Shown here: one piece after another, positions 1-6,494 of the stretch | Layout of the letters: the number at the start of each line of letters is the position of its first letter | Numbering within the stretch: position 1 is the stretch's first letter | Notes under the pieces: generated by a model | What the model saw: only the letters and a program-made list of their open reading frames with translations | What the model was told of the DNA's origin: nothing | The model's database searches: none | Assembly (NCBI GenBank): GCA_003486645.1 | Contig: DNGI01000222.1 | Span: forward strand, 17,540 to 32,094 | DNA length: 14,555 nucleotides | Direction: 5' to 3' | Source: Cyanobacteria bacterium UBA11370 | GTDB lineage: Bacteria; Cyanobacteriota; Cyanobacteriia; Cyanobacteriales; Coleofasciculaceae | Made by a program: the position numbers and the translations under genes

Positions 1-19
1 AAACAACAAACAACAAACA
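1..19. repeat. Heptanucleotide tandem repeat, CAAACAA family
   Basis: The window opens inside a short tandem repeat with period 7. One full CAAACAA unit lies at 7-13, a partial one precedes it and a one-mismatch unit follows at 14-20. The same unit recurs at 9514-9534 and, in reverse complement, at 14536-14555. The repeat may continue left of the window. It fits the short tandemly repeated repetitive sequences known from filamentous cyanobacteria. Confidence 0.8.
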
Positions 20-174
20 CTATATCAGTGTTTGTATTTACCTTTGAGTTGAGAAACTACCCCTGCTGTTCCAAATACTAATAAGCGTTGAGATCTGGCT
101 TAATTTTACTCAAATCATGTACTATGACAGGCGAGTAATAAAATAATGGCTATCCCAACACTGGATTGACTTTA

Positions 175-1026
175 ATGATGAAGTTATTTAAACAAAAAGC
201 TTTTGAGCGGTTTTGGCAATCAACTTCGGGCAAAATGGGCTTTGAGATAACTATTGCTATTATTTTAATGTCCCTGCTTGCTCCAATTCTTAATCCCTAT
301 GATCCAGCGACTGATCGCAATTATGCCGCGCGTTTAAAACCCCCAAGTTTTGAACATTGGTTCGGTACGGATGGCTTAGGGCGTGATATTCTTACTCTGG
401 TCTGGTACGGATTACAGACTTCTCTAGTAATTGGCTTAATCTCTGTTGGATTAGGGCTAATTGTTGGAGTATTCTTGGGATTGGTAGCTGGATATTTTCG
501 AGGTTGGTTGGAAACGGTGATTGGTTGGTTAACCGATATTCTGTTAGCGTTTCCATCAATTCTTTTAGCGATCGCCATCATCACAGTAACTGGCCCTAGC
601 CTTTCTAGCGTAATGGTAGCCGTCGGTGTCGTACAAGTTCCTATTTTTATCCGACTCACTCGCAGCATGGTTTTATCCCTTAGAGAACAGGAATTTGTAC
701 AAACTGTGAGAGCATTTGGTGCTACAGCTTGGTGGATTATTTTCCGTCACATTTTACCAGCAAGTTTAGGGCCGTTAGTGGTACAAGCAACACTCTCAAT
801 TGGGACGGCGACTTTGGAAGCAGCGGGTTTGGGTTTTTTAGGTTTAGGGGCACAGCCTCCTACTCCGGAATTGGGTACAATGTTGTCGGATGCTTTTAAA
901 GGTGGGTATTCTCTTTCTTCTCCTTGGACGATAATATTCCCAGGTTTATTTATTACTCTAACGGTTCTGGCATTTAACTTACTCGGTGATGGTTTACGCG
1001 ATGCACTTGATCCTCGCCTAAGTTGA
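175..1026 (+). CDS. ABC transporter permease, DppC/OppC (peptide/nickel) type
   Basis: This is an inner-membrane permease subunit of a peptide, opine or nickel type ABC importer; it would pair with a DppB-like permease, two ATPases and a binding protein. Numbering from ATG 175 gives 283 residues, normal for the family. Residues 1-40 hold a basic N-terminus and a first membrane segment (about 24-40), followed by the family signature around HWFGTDGLGRD (61-71). About five further hydrophobic segments follow (82-106, 115-137, 143-160, 198-222, 250-271). The cytoplasmic EAA loop that docks to the ATPase is at about 173-195, with the conserved Gly at 182. An in-frame TTG at 166 is an alternative start, but ATG 175 or 178 is preferred although no clear ribosome binding site is visible. 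No partner genes are seen downstream; a DppB-like gene could lie left of the window. The substrate cannot be told from sequence. Confidence 0.9.
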   Translation: MMKLFKQKAFERFWQSTSGKMGFEITIAIILMSLLAPILNPYDPATDRNYAARLKPPSFEHWFGTDGLGRDILTLVWYGLQTSLVIGLISVGLGLIVGVFLGLVAGYFRGWLETVIGWLTDILLAFPSILLAIAIITVTGPSLSSVMVAVGVVQVPIFIRLTRSMVLSLREQEFVQTVRAFGATAWWIIFRHILPASLGPLVVQATLSIGTATLEAAGLGFLGLGAQPPTPELGTMLSDAFKGGYSLSSPWTIIFPGLFITLTVLAFNLLGDGLRDALDPRLS

Positions 1027-1062
1027 TGAGACGGATAGAAAGGGAATAGATTAAACTAGGAA

Positions 1063-1212
1063 TTCAGAATGCAGAAGTTGCAAGAGTAATGCCCTTAGAT
1101 ACCCCGCTTCGCTAACAGCAATTTTGGAAATAAAGTTCCTAGCGGAGCAAGTTTGTATTGCTTCGTAACTAATTTTTAACTCCTGTAATTCCTGCAACTT
1201 CTGATTGCTGAA
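1063..1212. repeat. Long imperfect inverted repeat with a nested second pair
   Basis: The arms at 1063-1082 and 1193-1212 are reverse complements at about 17 of 20 positions, sharing the core CAGAAGTTGCA. Inside lies a second inverted pair, GCTTCGCTA at 1106-1114 against TAGCGGAGC at 1140-1148, with one mismatch. The whole could fold into a long stem-loop about 150 bases long just downstream of the permease gene. It has no coding capacity and no obvious target-site duplication. It may be a small non-autonomous mobile element or a repetitive intergenic hairpin; either reading is inference. Confidence 0.5.
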
Positions 1213-1244
1213 AACTTACAGAATAGACTAGTATATCCGATAAA

Positions 1245-1376
1245 TCAGCGTTGTGGCTTTTGACTAGCAGACTGCCGTAGTTTGCGACATCTTTCGAGTA
1301 ATTCTTGGAGATTTTCTTCCATATTTTTGAGGGGAAGTGGCTCGATTGTGTCTGTAGATTTTTGGGAAGACGACAT
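1245..1376 (-). CDS. Small hydrophilic protein of 43 residues, unknown function
   Basis: An ORF starts with ATG at 1376 and stops with TGA at 1245-1247, giving 43 residues. It is preceded by AAAGG eight bases upstream of the start, a well-placed ribosome binding site, which is the main reason to believe it. The product begins with a Ser/Thr-rich stretch (2-10), then about 17-35 is charged and Leu-rich (MEENLQELLERCRKLRQS), as expected for an amphipathic or coiled-coil helix, and the tail is basic. There is one Cys (30) and no signal peptide or membrane segment. I do not recognise a family. It could be a small regulator or protein-interaction peptide; conservation in related genomes would decide whether it is real. 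Confidence 0.5.
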   Translation of the reverse strand: MSSSQKSTDTIEPLPLKNMEENLQELLERCRKLRQSASQKPQR

Positions 1377-1513
1377 TGCTGTAACCTTTAATTTTTGAAT
1401 TTTCCTAATTCTAGTATTCCAGCTAATTTGCTAATTTCAGCTTGCTGGCTGTGAGGAGTTGATGAAGAGTTAGCCAAGAGTTGGTGAAGTTAGACGATTG
1501 AAACAGGAATGAC

Positions 1514-1533
1514 AAATAGGCTAGTCCCTATTT
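1514..1533. other. Perfect 7-bp hairpin
   Basis: AAATAGG at 1514-1520 is the exact reverse complement of CCTATTT at 1527-1533, with a 6-base loop. No T-run follows on either strand, so a simple intrinsic terminator is unlikely. A second stem of 5 bp begins five bases further on. The pair may be part of a structured untranslated region; function unknown. Confidence 0.35.
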
Positions 1534-1617
1534 CCTAGAAGCGGCAAGGCGGCTTCACGAATAATCAGTATAAATACAGATGATTGAAACAACGTATAGG
1601 GCTACTATTTTTCTTTT

Positions 1618-1645
1618 AAAAAAGGACAAAGGGTGCTGCTATCCT
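1618..1645 (-). terminator. Possible intrinsic terminator of the lipoprotein gene
   Basis: Read on the minus strand, AGGATA (1645-1640) can pair with TGTCCT (1628-1623), six pairs including one G-T wobble around a 12-base loop, and is followed by a run of T (complement of the A-run at 1618-1623). It lies about 40 bases past the lipoprotein stop codon, a suitable distance. The stem is short and AT-containing, so the call is weak. Confidence 0.3.
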
Positions 1646-1684
1646 ACTCGTGAATATCAGGATATCCGTAGTCCTAATACCTCT

Positions 1685-2248
1685 TTAAGATTCTTTGGGA
1701 AGGGGAACTGGATAGCTTGCTTGAAGTGCTGCTTCTGTATCAGTACCTGTCTTTTGCCAGATTGCTTGTAATACAGCGTCTTTATCGAGTCCAGCACTAA
1801 TGTAAGATAGATTTTCCCCTTGAACTGCTGCTTTAGCTTCAGCGGCAATATCTGGATATTTCTTGAAAACAGCTTCAAGAATTTTATCTCGACATTGATA
1901 TAACTCGTCATACCCCGCCACGCGATCGCACTGCCAAAACTTGATGGCTAATTGATGTCCTTCTAGGGCTGATTTAACAGGAAGTAAAACTTTATCATCG
2001 CCATGAGCATTTTTGAGAATATGCGCTAAATCAATAATATCTTCACTATATTCTTTAGGATTAATCCCGGTGTCGATCTTGATTTTGATGACTCGCAATT
2101 CCTCAAGGCCTGATTTCAAAGCCGGAGAAATGTTTGGCGGAGGCGTGTTCGCTACTGTGCGTTTTGACAGATTTCGTGTAGGTTGTAAGGTACAGCCAAA
2201 AAATAGAGTAGCGAGAGTTAGGAGGAGCGCTAGTTTTTGTAATTGCAT
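1685..2248 (-). CDS. Predicted lipoprotein of unknown function
   Basis: The 187-residue product starts with a hydrophobic signal (residues 6-18) ending in LFFGC, with Cys19 as the likely lipidated residue. The lipobox has Phe at -3 where Leu is usual, so it is slightly atypical. The mature part is soluble, mixed alpha-helical by composition, with a flexible Pro-rich stretch (about 34-42) after the anchor. Cys107 and Cys119 are twelve residues apart and could form a disulfide in the periplasm. No known domain is recognised. It would be exported and anchored to a membrane by signal peptidase II processing (general knowledge of lipoproteins). ATG 2248 is chosen because it gives the complete signal; no clear ribosome binding site is seen. 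A possible terminator lies about 40 bases downstream. It stands alone, not in an obvious operon. Confidence 0.75.
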   Translation of the reverse strand: MQLQKLALLLTLATLFFGCTLQPTRNLSKRTVANTPPPNISPALKSGLEELRVIKIKIDTGINPKEYSEDIIDLAHILKNAHGDDKVLLPVKSALEGHQLAIKFWQCDRVAGYDELYQCRDKILEAVFKKYPDIAAEAKAAVQGENLSYISAGLDKDAVLQAIWQKTGTDTEAALQASYPVPLPKES

Positions 2249-2311
2249 CTAGGAGCTAGAGAATTAAAATAGTTGGTAGGCAACTCTAGTTCATTATCCC
2301 TAAACAATCTT

Positions 2312-2345
2312 TAGATTTTGGATTTTGGATTTTGGATTTTGGATT
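2312..2345. repeat. Heptanucleotide tandem repeat, GATTTTG family
   Basis: Four consecutive copies of GATTTTG run from 2314 to 2341, with a partial fifth (to 2345). It lies upstream of the lipoprotein gene, about 64 bases from its start codon. This is a second sequence family with the same period of 7 as the other repeats in the window. Confidence 0.85.
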
Positions 2346-2903
2346 GTTGATACGGATGAATCAGGGGATCTGTAACTCAATTTTTCTAGGTCAAAAATAG
2401 ATTACAGAATAATAGATGCCATTAGGATGGGTTTTGGCGAAAAATAGACAGTAATACACTGCCACACCGCTTACTACTTATTGATTGGCGATCTAACCTT
2501 ACCTCACAGGCTATGGTTGAAGGTCAAACCCAGGACGCTGACCCAACCCAGAACAAAATGATTTTTTGGACTATTGACTCTTCAATTATCTCATTAAGTA
2601 TCTCTAAGCGCTATTCCTATTAAGCTTTACTTATCTTACTTGAATATCGCTTCAGAAGAACATTTTTTTATTTTGGCAATGCAAATCCGTTCAATTAATT
2701 CAACTGCTTTGATTCCCCACCTAGGGTGAAATTGCTAAGGCTCTTTATCTTGGAAATAGGTGAATTGATAACTGAGTAGTCCGACGTTAAGAAGATAATT
2801 CAGGGTTTATTGTTCACAGTCTGAGTCATCCTCGTCAAGGAACCTGGCACAATTTTACTCTCAAGGAACGCGATCGCCCTATATCTCTCGCTAAAATAAC
2901 CCT

Positions 2904-2923
2904 TATAAGATAGATAAAAGGAG
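2904..2923 (+). promoter_or_regulatory. Possible -10 element and ribosome binding site of the HNH gene
   Basis: TATAAGAT (2904-2911, first base shared with a preceding T) resembles a -10 box; no good -35 is seen, which is common in cyanobacterial promoters. AAAAGGAG at 2916-2923 is a strong Shine-Dalgarno sequence, 13 bases before the GTG at 2937. That spacing is somewhat long, and if the -10 box is real the message leader would be very short, so the two elements may not both be functional. Confidence 0.35.
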
Positions 2924-2936
2924 TATCTCTCAACCC

Positions 2937-3146
2937 GTGGGACGGTGTTTCACCAAAACTCAAAAACTCCTGATTTTACGGCGAGCAGGCTACAAATGCC
3001 AGATCTGCGGTACACCTCTGACTGGCGAAAATTTTGAAGCTGATCACCGGATTCCCTATAGTCAGGGAGGTCCAACCGAAGTATGGAACGCTATGGCATT
3101 GTGTACAAATTGCAACCGACACAAAGCCGATAACCGACTTGAATAA
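2937..3146 (+). CDS. Small HNH endonuclease-family protein
   Basis: This 69-residue protein is essentially a bare HNH domain, a metal-dependent nuclease fold of the beta-beta-alpha-metal type. Visible motifs are a zinc-binding knuckle pair, CQIC (21-24) and CTNC (56-59), the catalytic EADHRIP (34-40, with Asp36-His37), Asn51 and His62, in the order of the family. The basic N-terminal 20 residues may contact DNA. HNH domains this small occur as free-standing nucleases and as parts of homing, phage and restriction systems. The start is GTG 2937, since a stop lies upstream in frame at 2892 and no ATG fits; an AAAAGGAG lies 13 bases before it. It is followed on the same strand, 90 bases later, by the helicase-like gene, so the two may be co-transcribed. 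The substrate is unknown. Confidence 0.88.
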   Translation: MGRCFTKTQKLLILRRAGYKCQICGTPLTGENFEADHRIPYSQGGPTEVWNAMALCTNCNRHKADNRLE

Positions 3147-3150
3147 CCAA

Positions 3151-3187
3151 GGAATTTTGGATTGGAGACGATCAAAAATTCCAATCC
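3151..3187 (+). promoter_or_regulatory. Two mutually exclusive stems between HNH and helicase genes
   Basis: GGAATTTT (3151-3158) is the exact reverse complement of AAAATTCC (3175-3182), and GGATTGG (3159-3165) of CCAATCC (3181-3187). The pairings share bases 3181-3182, so a transcript could form one stem or the other. The arrangement sits right after the HNH stop codon and before the helicase gene, where an attenuator or terminator could act, but there is no clean T-run. It may simply be a by-product of decayed heptad repeats. Confidence 0.3.
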
Positions 3188-3202
3188 CTAAACAGGGAAA
3201 TC

Positions 3203-3236
3203 AATCTAAAATCTAAAATCCCAAATCTAAAATCGA
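3203..3236. repeat. Heptanucleotide repeat (AATCTAA) running into the helicase start codon
   Basis: Units of seven bases, AATCTAA at 3203-3209, 3210-3216 and 3224-3230, a variant at 3217-3223 and a 6-base partial at 3231-3236, end exactly at ATG 3237. The repeat occupies the region where a Shine-Dalgarno sequence would be expected, and none is present. The A/T-rich, unstructured leader may itself assist translation. Confidence 0.8.
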
Positions 3237-5786
3237 ATGAGCAGGGTAACTGAAAATTACTTCCTCCATTATCACCCCCTCGTCCTGAACCGAATTCTCG
3301 CCGGACAGACGAAACTCTACCCCCATCAACAACAAGCACTTCTCGCCATTTACCAGAAAGCGAGTCGGGGAGAAATGGATGCTTCTAACCGCGATGCGGC
3401 TTTAATCTTAGCAGGAGTTGGTTGCGGAAAAACCCTCATTCAAGCAGTAACACCCTACATTCTTGCTCCTTGGATGAAGGGTCATCAAGCCTTATTTTTA
3501 TCGGATAACTGTACGCTTCGTGCCCGATTTTTAAAAGACTTTCCTACTGACTATAAACACCGTCCCCTTTACGACCAATGGCAGCTTTATAGCTTAAATA
3601 TTTTACCTCCCGGAGTCCCACCTCCTAAAATTGTAGAATTGGATGCGGCGGATTTTAATAGTTATGCTTATACCCTCCATCAAGGGGACTATTTAATTGG
3701 TAATCGACAGTTTTTAATTAATTTAGTTAATCGAGGGGATATTGAACCGAGTGCAGTAGGAGTGATCTGCACAGATGAAGCTCATTTTAGTGCAGCCGCC
3801 TCTTACCGTACTATTACGAATTATTTTTCTGAATCCCTACTTTGTTACTTCACCGGGAGTAAATTTCGTTCCGATGGTCAACCTTTACCCCACGTTCGTT
3901 ATACCCAGGTTGATGATGTGGATGAGTTAGGACGTAGTGTATTAAAATATGCCCCAATTGCGGATTATGAATTTACGGTACAAGAGGCTTGGAAACTCGA
4001 TCCGCCACCAATTAAAAAGCTGATGTATAAGGAAGCAACCTCCCAAGCATTTTTGATCGAAGAAGAAGGTTCTGAAGTTGAATATACGTTGGATGAGTTT
4101 TTAACAAAAGCCCAAACGGATAAACAATGGTTCCGTCAAATCTTATTTGCTGATTCATTCTCTATACCCGTATTAGAGATGGCGGTAGAGATTTTATTAA
4201 AAAAGCGATCGCACACCCAACATCCCCATGCGATGCTTGTTCGAGCGTTGAATATTCCTCATACTCATCGTGTTGCTACGTTATTAGAAGAGAATTTCCC
4301 AATTTTAAAAGGAAGAGTTGGTGTAATTCATTCTGCTCATGACGAATACGATTTAGCAGGTCGTCCAAGCGCAATTTTAGAGCGTTTTTATAGCGGGGAC
4401 TATTGGGTAATCGTTCATTGCGGATTGGTAGGAGTGGGATTTGATCATCAGTGGATCTCGGTTTCTTGCTGTTTGTGTATTCTCAAAAGTATGTCCCCTG
4501 CTGAACAAGAATGGGGGAGAGCCTTACGACGTGTACCGGGTAATTCTCCGGGTCATTTTCCCCAATTAAATCATCCCAATTGGGCGGTTGTTGTTACTCA
4601 TTCGTCGTTAGGATTGAGGGAATTATTTGAGAAATTTCAGCAAGGTGTAACATCTGATCTGATTAAAGACGATGTGGTGCGGGAACGGGTGCGTCCACTC
4701 CTAACCACAGAATATGAAGCAGGGGAAACTGTTCTTTATTTAAGTGATACTTCAACGGTAAAACCAGGAGATGTGTTGCAAGTGCGAGTTCCTGTGCTTG
4801 AGGAAGAGGAGGTTTCACCCAAGTTTTCGTTAATTGAAGAACTACGTTCTACGGGGAGTTTATCTGAAGAAAATACTCCTGAAAATAGTAATGAAACAAG
4901 TCTACGAGTATCAGAATCTGGCGGTTCTTATGGTACAGAGGAGCAAACAAAAACTACAAATGAACCCCAGCAACTGGAATTACCTTGGCAGCAGGAAGCT
5001 GAGGCAATTCATGAAAAATTGGCAGAAATTAGAAGTGTCAGAACGTACCAAATTCAGGTGGAAGCCGTGCTGGATAATCAGATGGTGCAGATTACACCTG
5101 CTTGGTGCGATTTCCCTAAAGGTTTAGGGGTTGATGTGAGTAAATCTAGGCAAAACAAAGAATTAATAAGGGCTAATTTTGTTTCCCATATCGGGTTAGA
5201 TTGGCAGGTTTTAGTAGGTGAAGAACTTATGTCTTACCGGGACTATTCTCGACGAGTGGTACTGCAAAAACAGGGGATGGATTTCGATGATGAAGGTGAA
5301 ATTATTCTTGAGGGTGTACGGCTTCGGGATACAATGCCTCCTGCGGCTTATGAGTTCTTTCTTAAGGGGTTAGAAAGTGAGTTAGCTTCGGAAGCGGTAG
5401 AAGTTCCTCATCCGGATGCAGTTGCTCGACCTGATAAAGTAAAAATTGAGATTCAATCTCGTTATGGAGCGCAGGTACGAAGTTTAATTAATAATTTGTT
5501 TAATGCGAGGCATTTGATTCCGGATGGAACGAATGGTTGTTCATTAGTTGAACGTCCACCACGGTTATTAGTTGAAGCGATGGAGCGTGTAAAAGCGAAA
5601 GGTCATGAGGTAGATTTTAAGAATAATTCAGCGTTGATTCATTCGGCAGTTTTTGGATTTATTAAGGAGAAAACGGGGAGGGGTTGGTCGGAGCATAATT
5701 CGGAGCAGCAGTATCAGGAGGCGGTAGGGTTGGCACGGCATTTTTTATTACGATTGATGGAGCAATTACAATGGCGGCGGCGGTAG
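3237..5786 (+). CDS. Superfamily 2 helicase-like ATPase with long uncharacterised C-terminal half
   Basis: The 849-residue protein has the motor of a superfamily 2 helicase or translocase, an enzyme that uses ATP to move on or unwind DNA or RNA. In order: a YPHQQQAL stretch (28-35) like the helicase N-terminal motif; Walker A AGVGCGKT (59-66); DEAH (180-183); FTGSKFRSDG (205-214), in the place of the TATPxRxDG motif III of restriction-type helicases; motif V VGVGFDH (398-404); and motif VI EQEWGRALRR (423-432). The core looks complete. An acidic, Ser/Glu-rich linker (about 521-590) leads to a region of about 260 residues that I do not recognise, with a Tyr/Arg-rich part (600-675) and a basic, helical C-terminus (735-849) ending in three Arg. 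No nuclease or methylase motif is seen in it. It follows the HNH gene by 90 bases. It might be a phage-derived replication helicase, a restriction-like translocase or a repair enzyme; only SF2 membership is firm. Confidence 0.88.
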   Translation: MSRVTENYFLHYHPLVLNRILAGQTKLYPHQQQALLAIYQKASRGEMDASNRDAALILAGVGCGKTLIQAVTPYILAPWMKGHQALFLSDNCTLRARFLKDFPTDYKHRPLYDQWQLYSLNILPPGVPPPKIVELDAADFNSYAYTLHQGDYLIGNRQFLINLVNRGDIEPSAVGVICTDEAHFSAAASYRTITNYFSESLLCYFTGSKFRSDGQPLPHVRYTQVDDVDELGRSVLKYAPIADYEFTVQEAWKLDPPPIKKLMYKEATSQAFLIEEEGSEVEYTLDEFLTKAQTDKQWFRQILFADSFSIPVLEMAVEILLKKRSHTQHPHAMLVRALNIPHTHRVATLLEENFPILKGRVGVIHSAHDEYDLAGRPSAILERFYSGDYWVIVHCGLVGVGFDHQWISVSCCLCILKSMSPAEQEWGRALRRVPGNSPGHFPQLNHPNWAVVVTHSSLGLRELFEKFQQGVTSDLIKDDVVRERVRPLLTTEYEAGETVLYLSDTSTVKPGDVLQVRVPVLEEEEVSPKFSLIEELRSTGSLSEENTPENSNETSLRVSESGGSYGTEEQTKTTNEPQQLELPWQQEAEAIHEKLAEIRSVRTYQIQVEAVLDNQMVQITPAWCDFPKGLGVDVSKSRQNKELIRANFVSHIGLDWQVLVGEELMSYRDYSRRVVLQKQGMDFDDEGEIILEGVRLRDTMPPAAYEFFLKGLESELASEAVEVPHPDAVARPDKVKIEIQSRYGAQVRSLINNLFNARHLIPDGTNGCSLVERPPRLLVEAMERVKAKGHEVDFKNNSALIHSAVFGFIKEKTGRGWSEHNSEQQYQEAVGLARHFLLRLMEQLQWRRR

Positions 5787-5836
5787 GCGGTTATCTCCTC
5801 ATCTAAAAGATAGTTAACATATAAGAATAGAAAACT

Positions 5837-5854
5837 TACTTAAAATACTTAAAA
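5837..5854 (+). repeat. Tandem 9-base repeat just before recX
   Basis: TACTTAAAA occurs twice in tandem (5837-5845 and 5846-5854), ending three bases before the recX ATG at 5858. A TATAAGAAT (5818-5828 region) upstream resembles a -10 box. No Shine-Dalgarno sequence is present, so an AT-rich leader may serve translation, or the repeat may be a regulator site. Confidence 0.45.
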
Positions 5855-5857
5855 ACA

Positions 5858-6322
5858 ATGACTTGCAGCGACTATTTTTACCGACTTTTAGTCCGCCGAG
5901 ACTACAGCGCCTACGAACTTACTCAAAAAGCGAAAGAAAAAGGATTTGAACCCAGCGAAATCACCGAAGCACTGGAGGAACTTCAGAGTCAAGATTATCA
6001 ATCTGATACTCGCTTTGTCGAAAGCATGATTACCTCTTATCAGGGTAAATATGGAAAAGCCGTTATCAAGCGCAAATGCAGAGAAAAGGGAATTTCTGCT
6101 GATGTATTTGAGCAAATCTGGGAATCGCAAACTGAAGGAGAGGAAACCGGAGAATTGGATGCTTTAAAAGCCAAAGTTATGCGAAAATACAAAATAGATA
6201 ACTTTCAAATAAGAGATCCGAAAATTAAAGCTAAGATATGGAGCTATCTTCAGTACCGAGGGTTTAATCCTAGTGAGATTTTAGCGCAGTGGCAGAGAGA
6301 ACAAGACGAAGGCAAGGAGTAA
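5858..6322 (+). CDS. recX: RecX family regulator of RecA
   Basis: RecX proteins bind RecA filaments and modulate (usually limit) recombinase and coprotease activity in homologous recombination and SOS responses. The 154-residue product has the family layout of tandem three-helix repeats: YRLLVRRDYSAYELTQKAKEKGF (split over 8-30), a second repeat around 55-83 (GKYGKAVIKRKCREKGIS), and a third at the C-terminus around QYRGFNPSEILAQ. The length is normal for the family. The ATG at 5858 gives the expected N-terminus; the gap from the helicase stop is 71 bases. In many bacteria recX lies beside recA, which is not seen here; instead it sits after the helicase gene. Whether it is co-transcribed with the HNH-helicase pair is unclear because there is a possible -10 box and a short repeat just before it. 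Confidence 0.85.
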   Translation: MTCSDYFYRLLVRRDYSAYELTQKAKEKGFEPSEITEALEELQSQDYQSDTRFVESMITSYQGKYGKAVIKRKCREKGISADVFEQIWESQTEGEETGELDALKAKVMRKYKIDNFQIRDPKIKAKIWSYLQYRGFNPSEILAQWQREQDEGKE

Positions 6323-6487
6323 GTGGCAACGGATTTTGTAGCGGATGTAACGGATAGGGTATCGGGGTTTGAGGAGATTTTGCTTGCCATTAATAATGTA
6401 TCTATTCTATTCGCTTCTCCATCCGAATCCAATAAGAAGTACAATCTGAAGATATTGGTTTTAGCCATAATTGACTCTAATTTTTAG
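6323..6487 (+). CDS. Doubtful small ORF of 54 codons after recX
   Basis: A GTG at 6323, immediately after the recX stop, opens a frame to TAG 6485-6487. AAGGAG at 6314-6319, inside the recX end, is only three bases from the GTG, which is too close for an ideal ribosome binding site. The product begins acidic and becomes hydrophobic near the C-terminus (LKILVLAIIDSNF at its end), without a recognised domain. It fills the gap between recX and the hydrolase (ATG 6495) almost exactly, which is suggestive of a gene but could be chance. Treat as a low-confidence candidate. Confidence 0.22.
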   Translation: MATDFVADVTDRVSGFEEILLAINNVSILFASPSESNKKYNLKILVLAIIDSNF

Positions 6488-6494
6488 ATCAGTA

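Larger units (their letters stand above)
1377..1684. other. Intergenic region with hairpins between two minus-strand genes
   Basis: This 308-base gap lies downstream of the lipoprotein gene and upstream of the 43-residue gene, both on the minus strand. It holds a 7-bp hairpin (1514-1533), a second weaker stem GAAGC/GCTTC at 1538-1556, and a possible terminator (1618-1645). A plus-strand ORF from 1580 runs antisense into the lipoprotein gene and is not believed. No other gene is seen. Confidence 0.5.
2249..2936. other. Largest gene-free region, with a heptad repeat and a hairpin
   Basis: This 688-base gap holds a GATTTTG heptad repeat (2312-2345), a HIP1 site (2870-2877) and a possible promoter for the HNH gene near its right end. 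At 2515-2548 a stem can form: GGTT (2515-2518) and GGTCA (2522-2526) against TGACC (2539-2543) and AACC (2545-2548), around a 12-base loop. The stem overlaps the start of a 36-codon ORF (ATG 2513 to TAA 2621) which has no convincing ribosome binding site. I see no tRNA, CRISPR or recognisable gene remnant. Confidence 0.5.

Noticed and set aside
25..99. Open minus-strand frame ending at 25, resembling a protein C-terminus
   Set aside because: It has no start codon and a stop just upstream at 100-102; at 24 codons it gives no basis for a gene call.
321..668. Minus-strand ORF of 115 residues inside the permease gene
   Set aside because: It is antisense to a well-supported gene and has low-complexity Pro/Thr/Ile composition typical of a shadow frame.
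1580..1771. Plus-strand ORF of 63 residues
   Set aside because: It runs antisense over the lipoprotein end, and the Cys-rich product has no domain.
2013..2252. Plus-strand ORF antisense to the lipoprotein gene
   Set aside because: It fully overlaps the better-supported lipoprotein with a clear signal sequence.
2312..2345. Possible CRISPR-like array
   Set aside because: The units are seven bases with no spacers, and no cas genes are visible; these are short tandem repeats.
2513..2623. 36-codon plus-strand ORF in the large intergenic region
   Set aside because: No convincing ribosome binding site (CAGG only two bases from the ATG) and no recognisable product; the stem at 2515-2548 overlaps its start.
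4834..5127. Plus-strand ORF of 97 residues inside the helicase gene
   Set aside because: It is an alternative frame inside the helicase linker region, with no independent support.
6250..6468. Minus-strand ORF overlapping the recX end
   Set aside because: It overlaps recX and the region to its right antisense and has no recognised domain.
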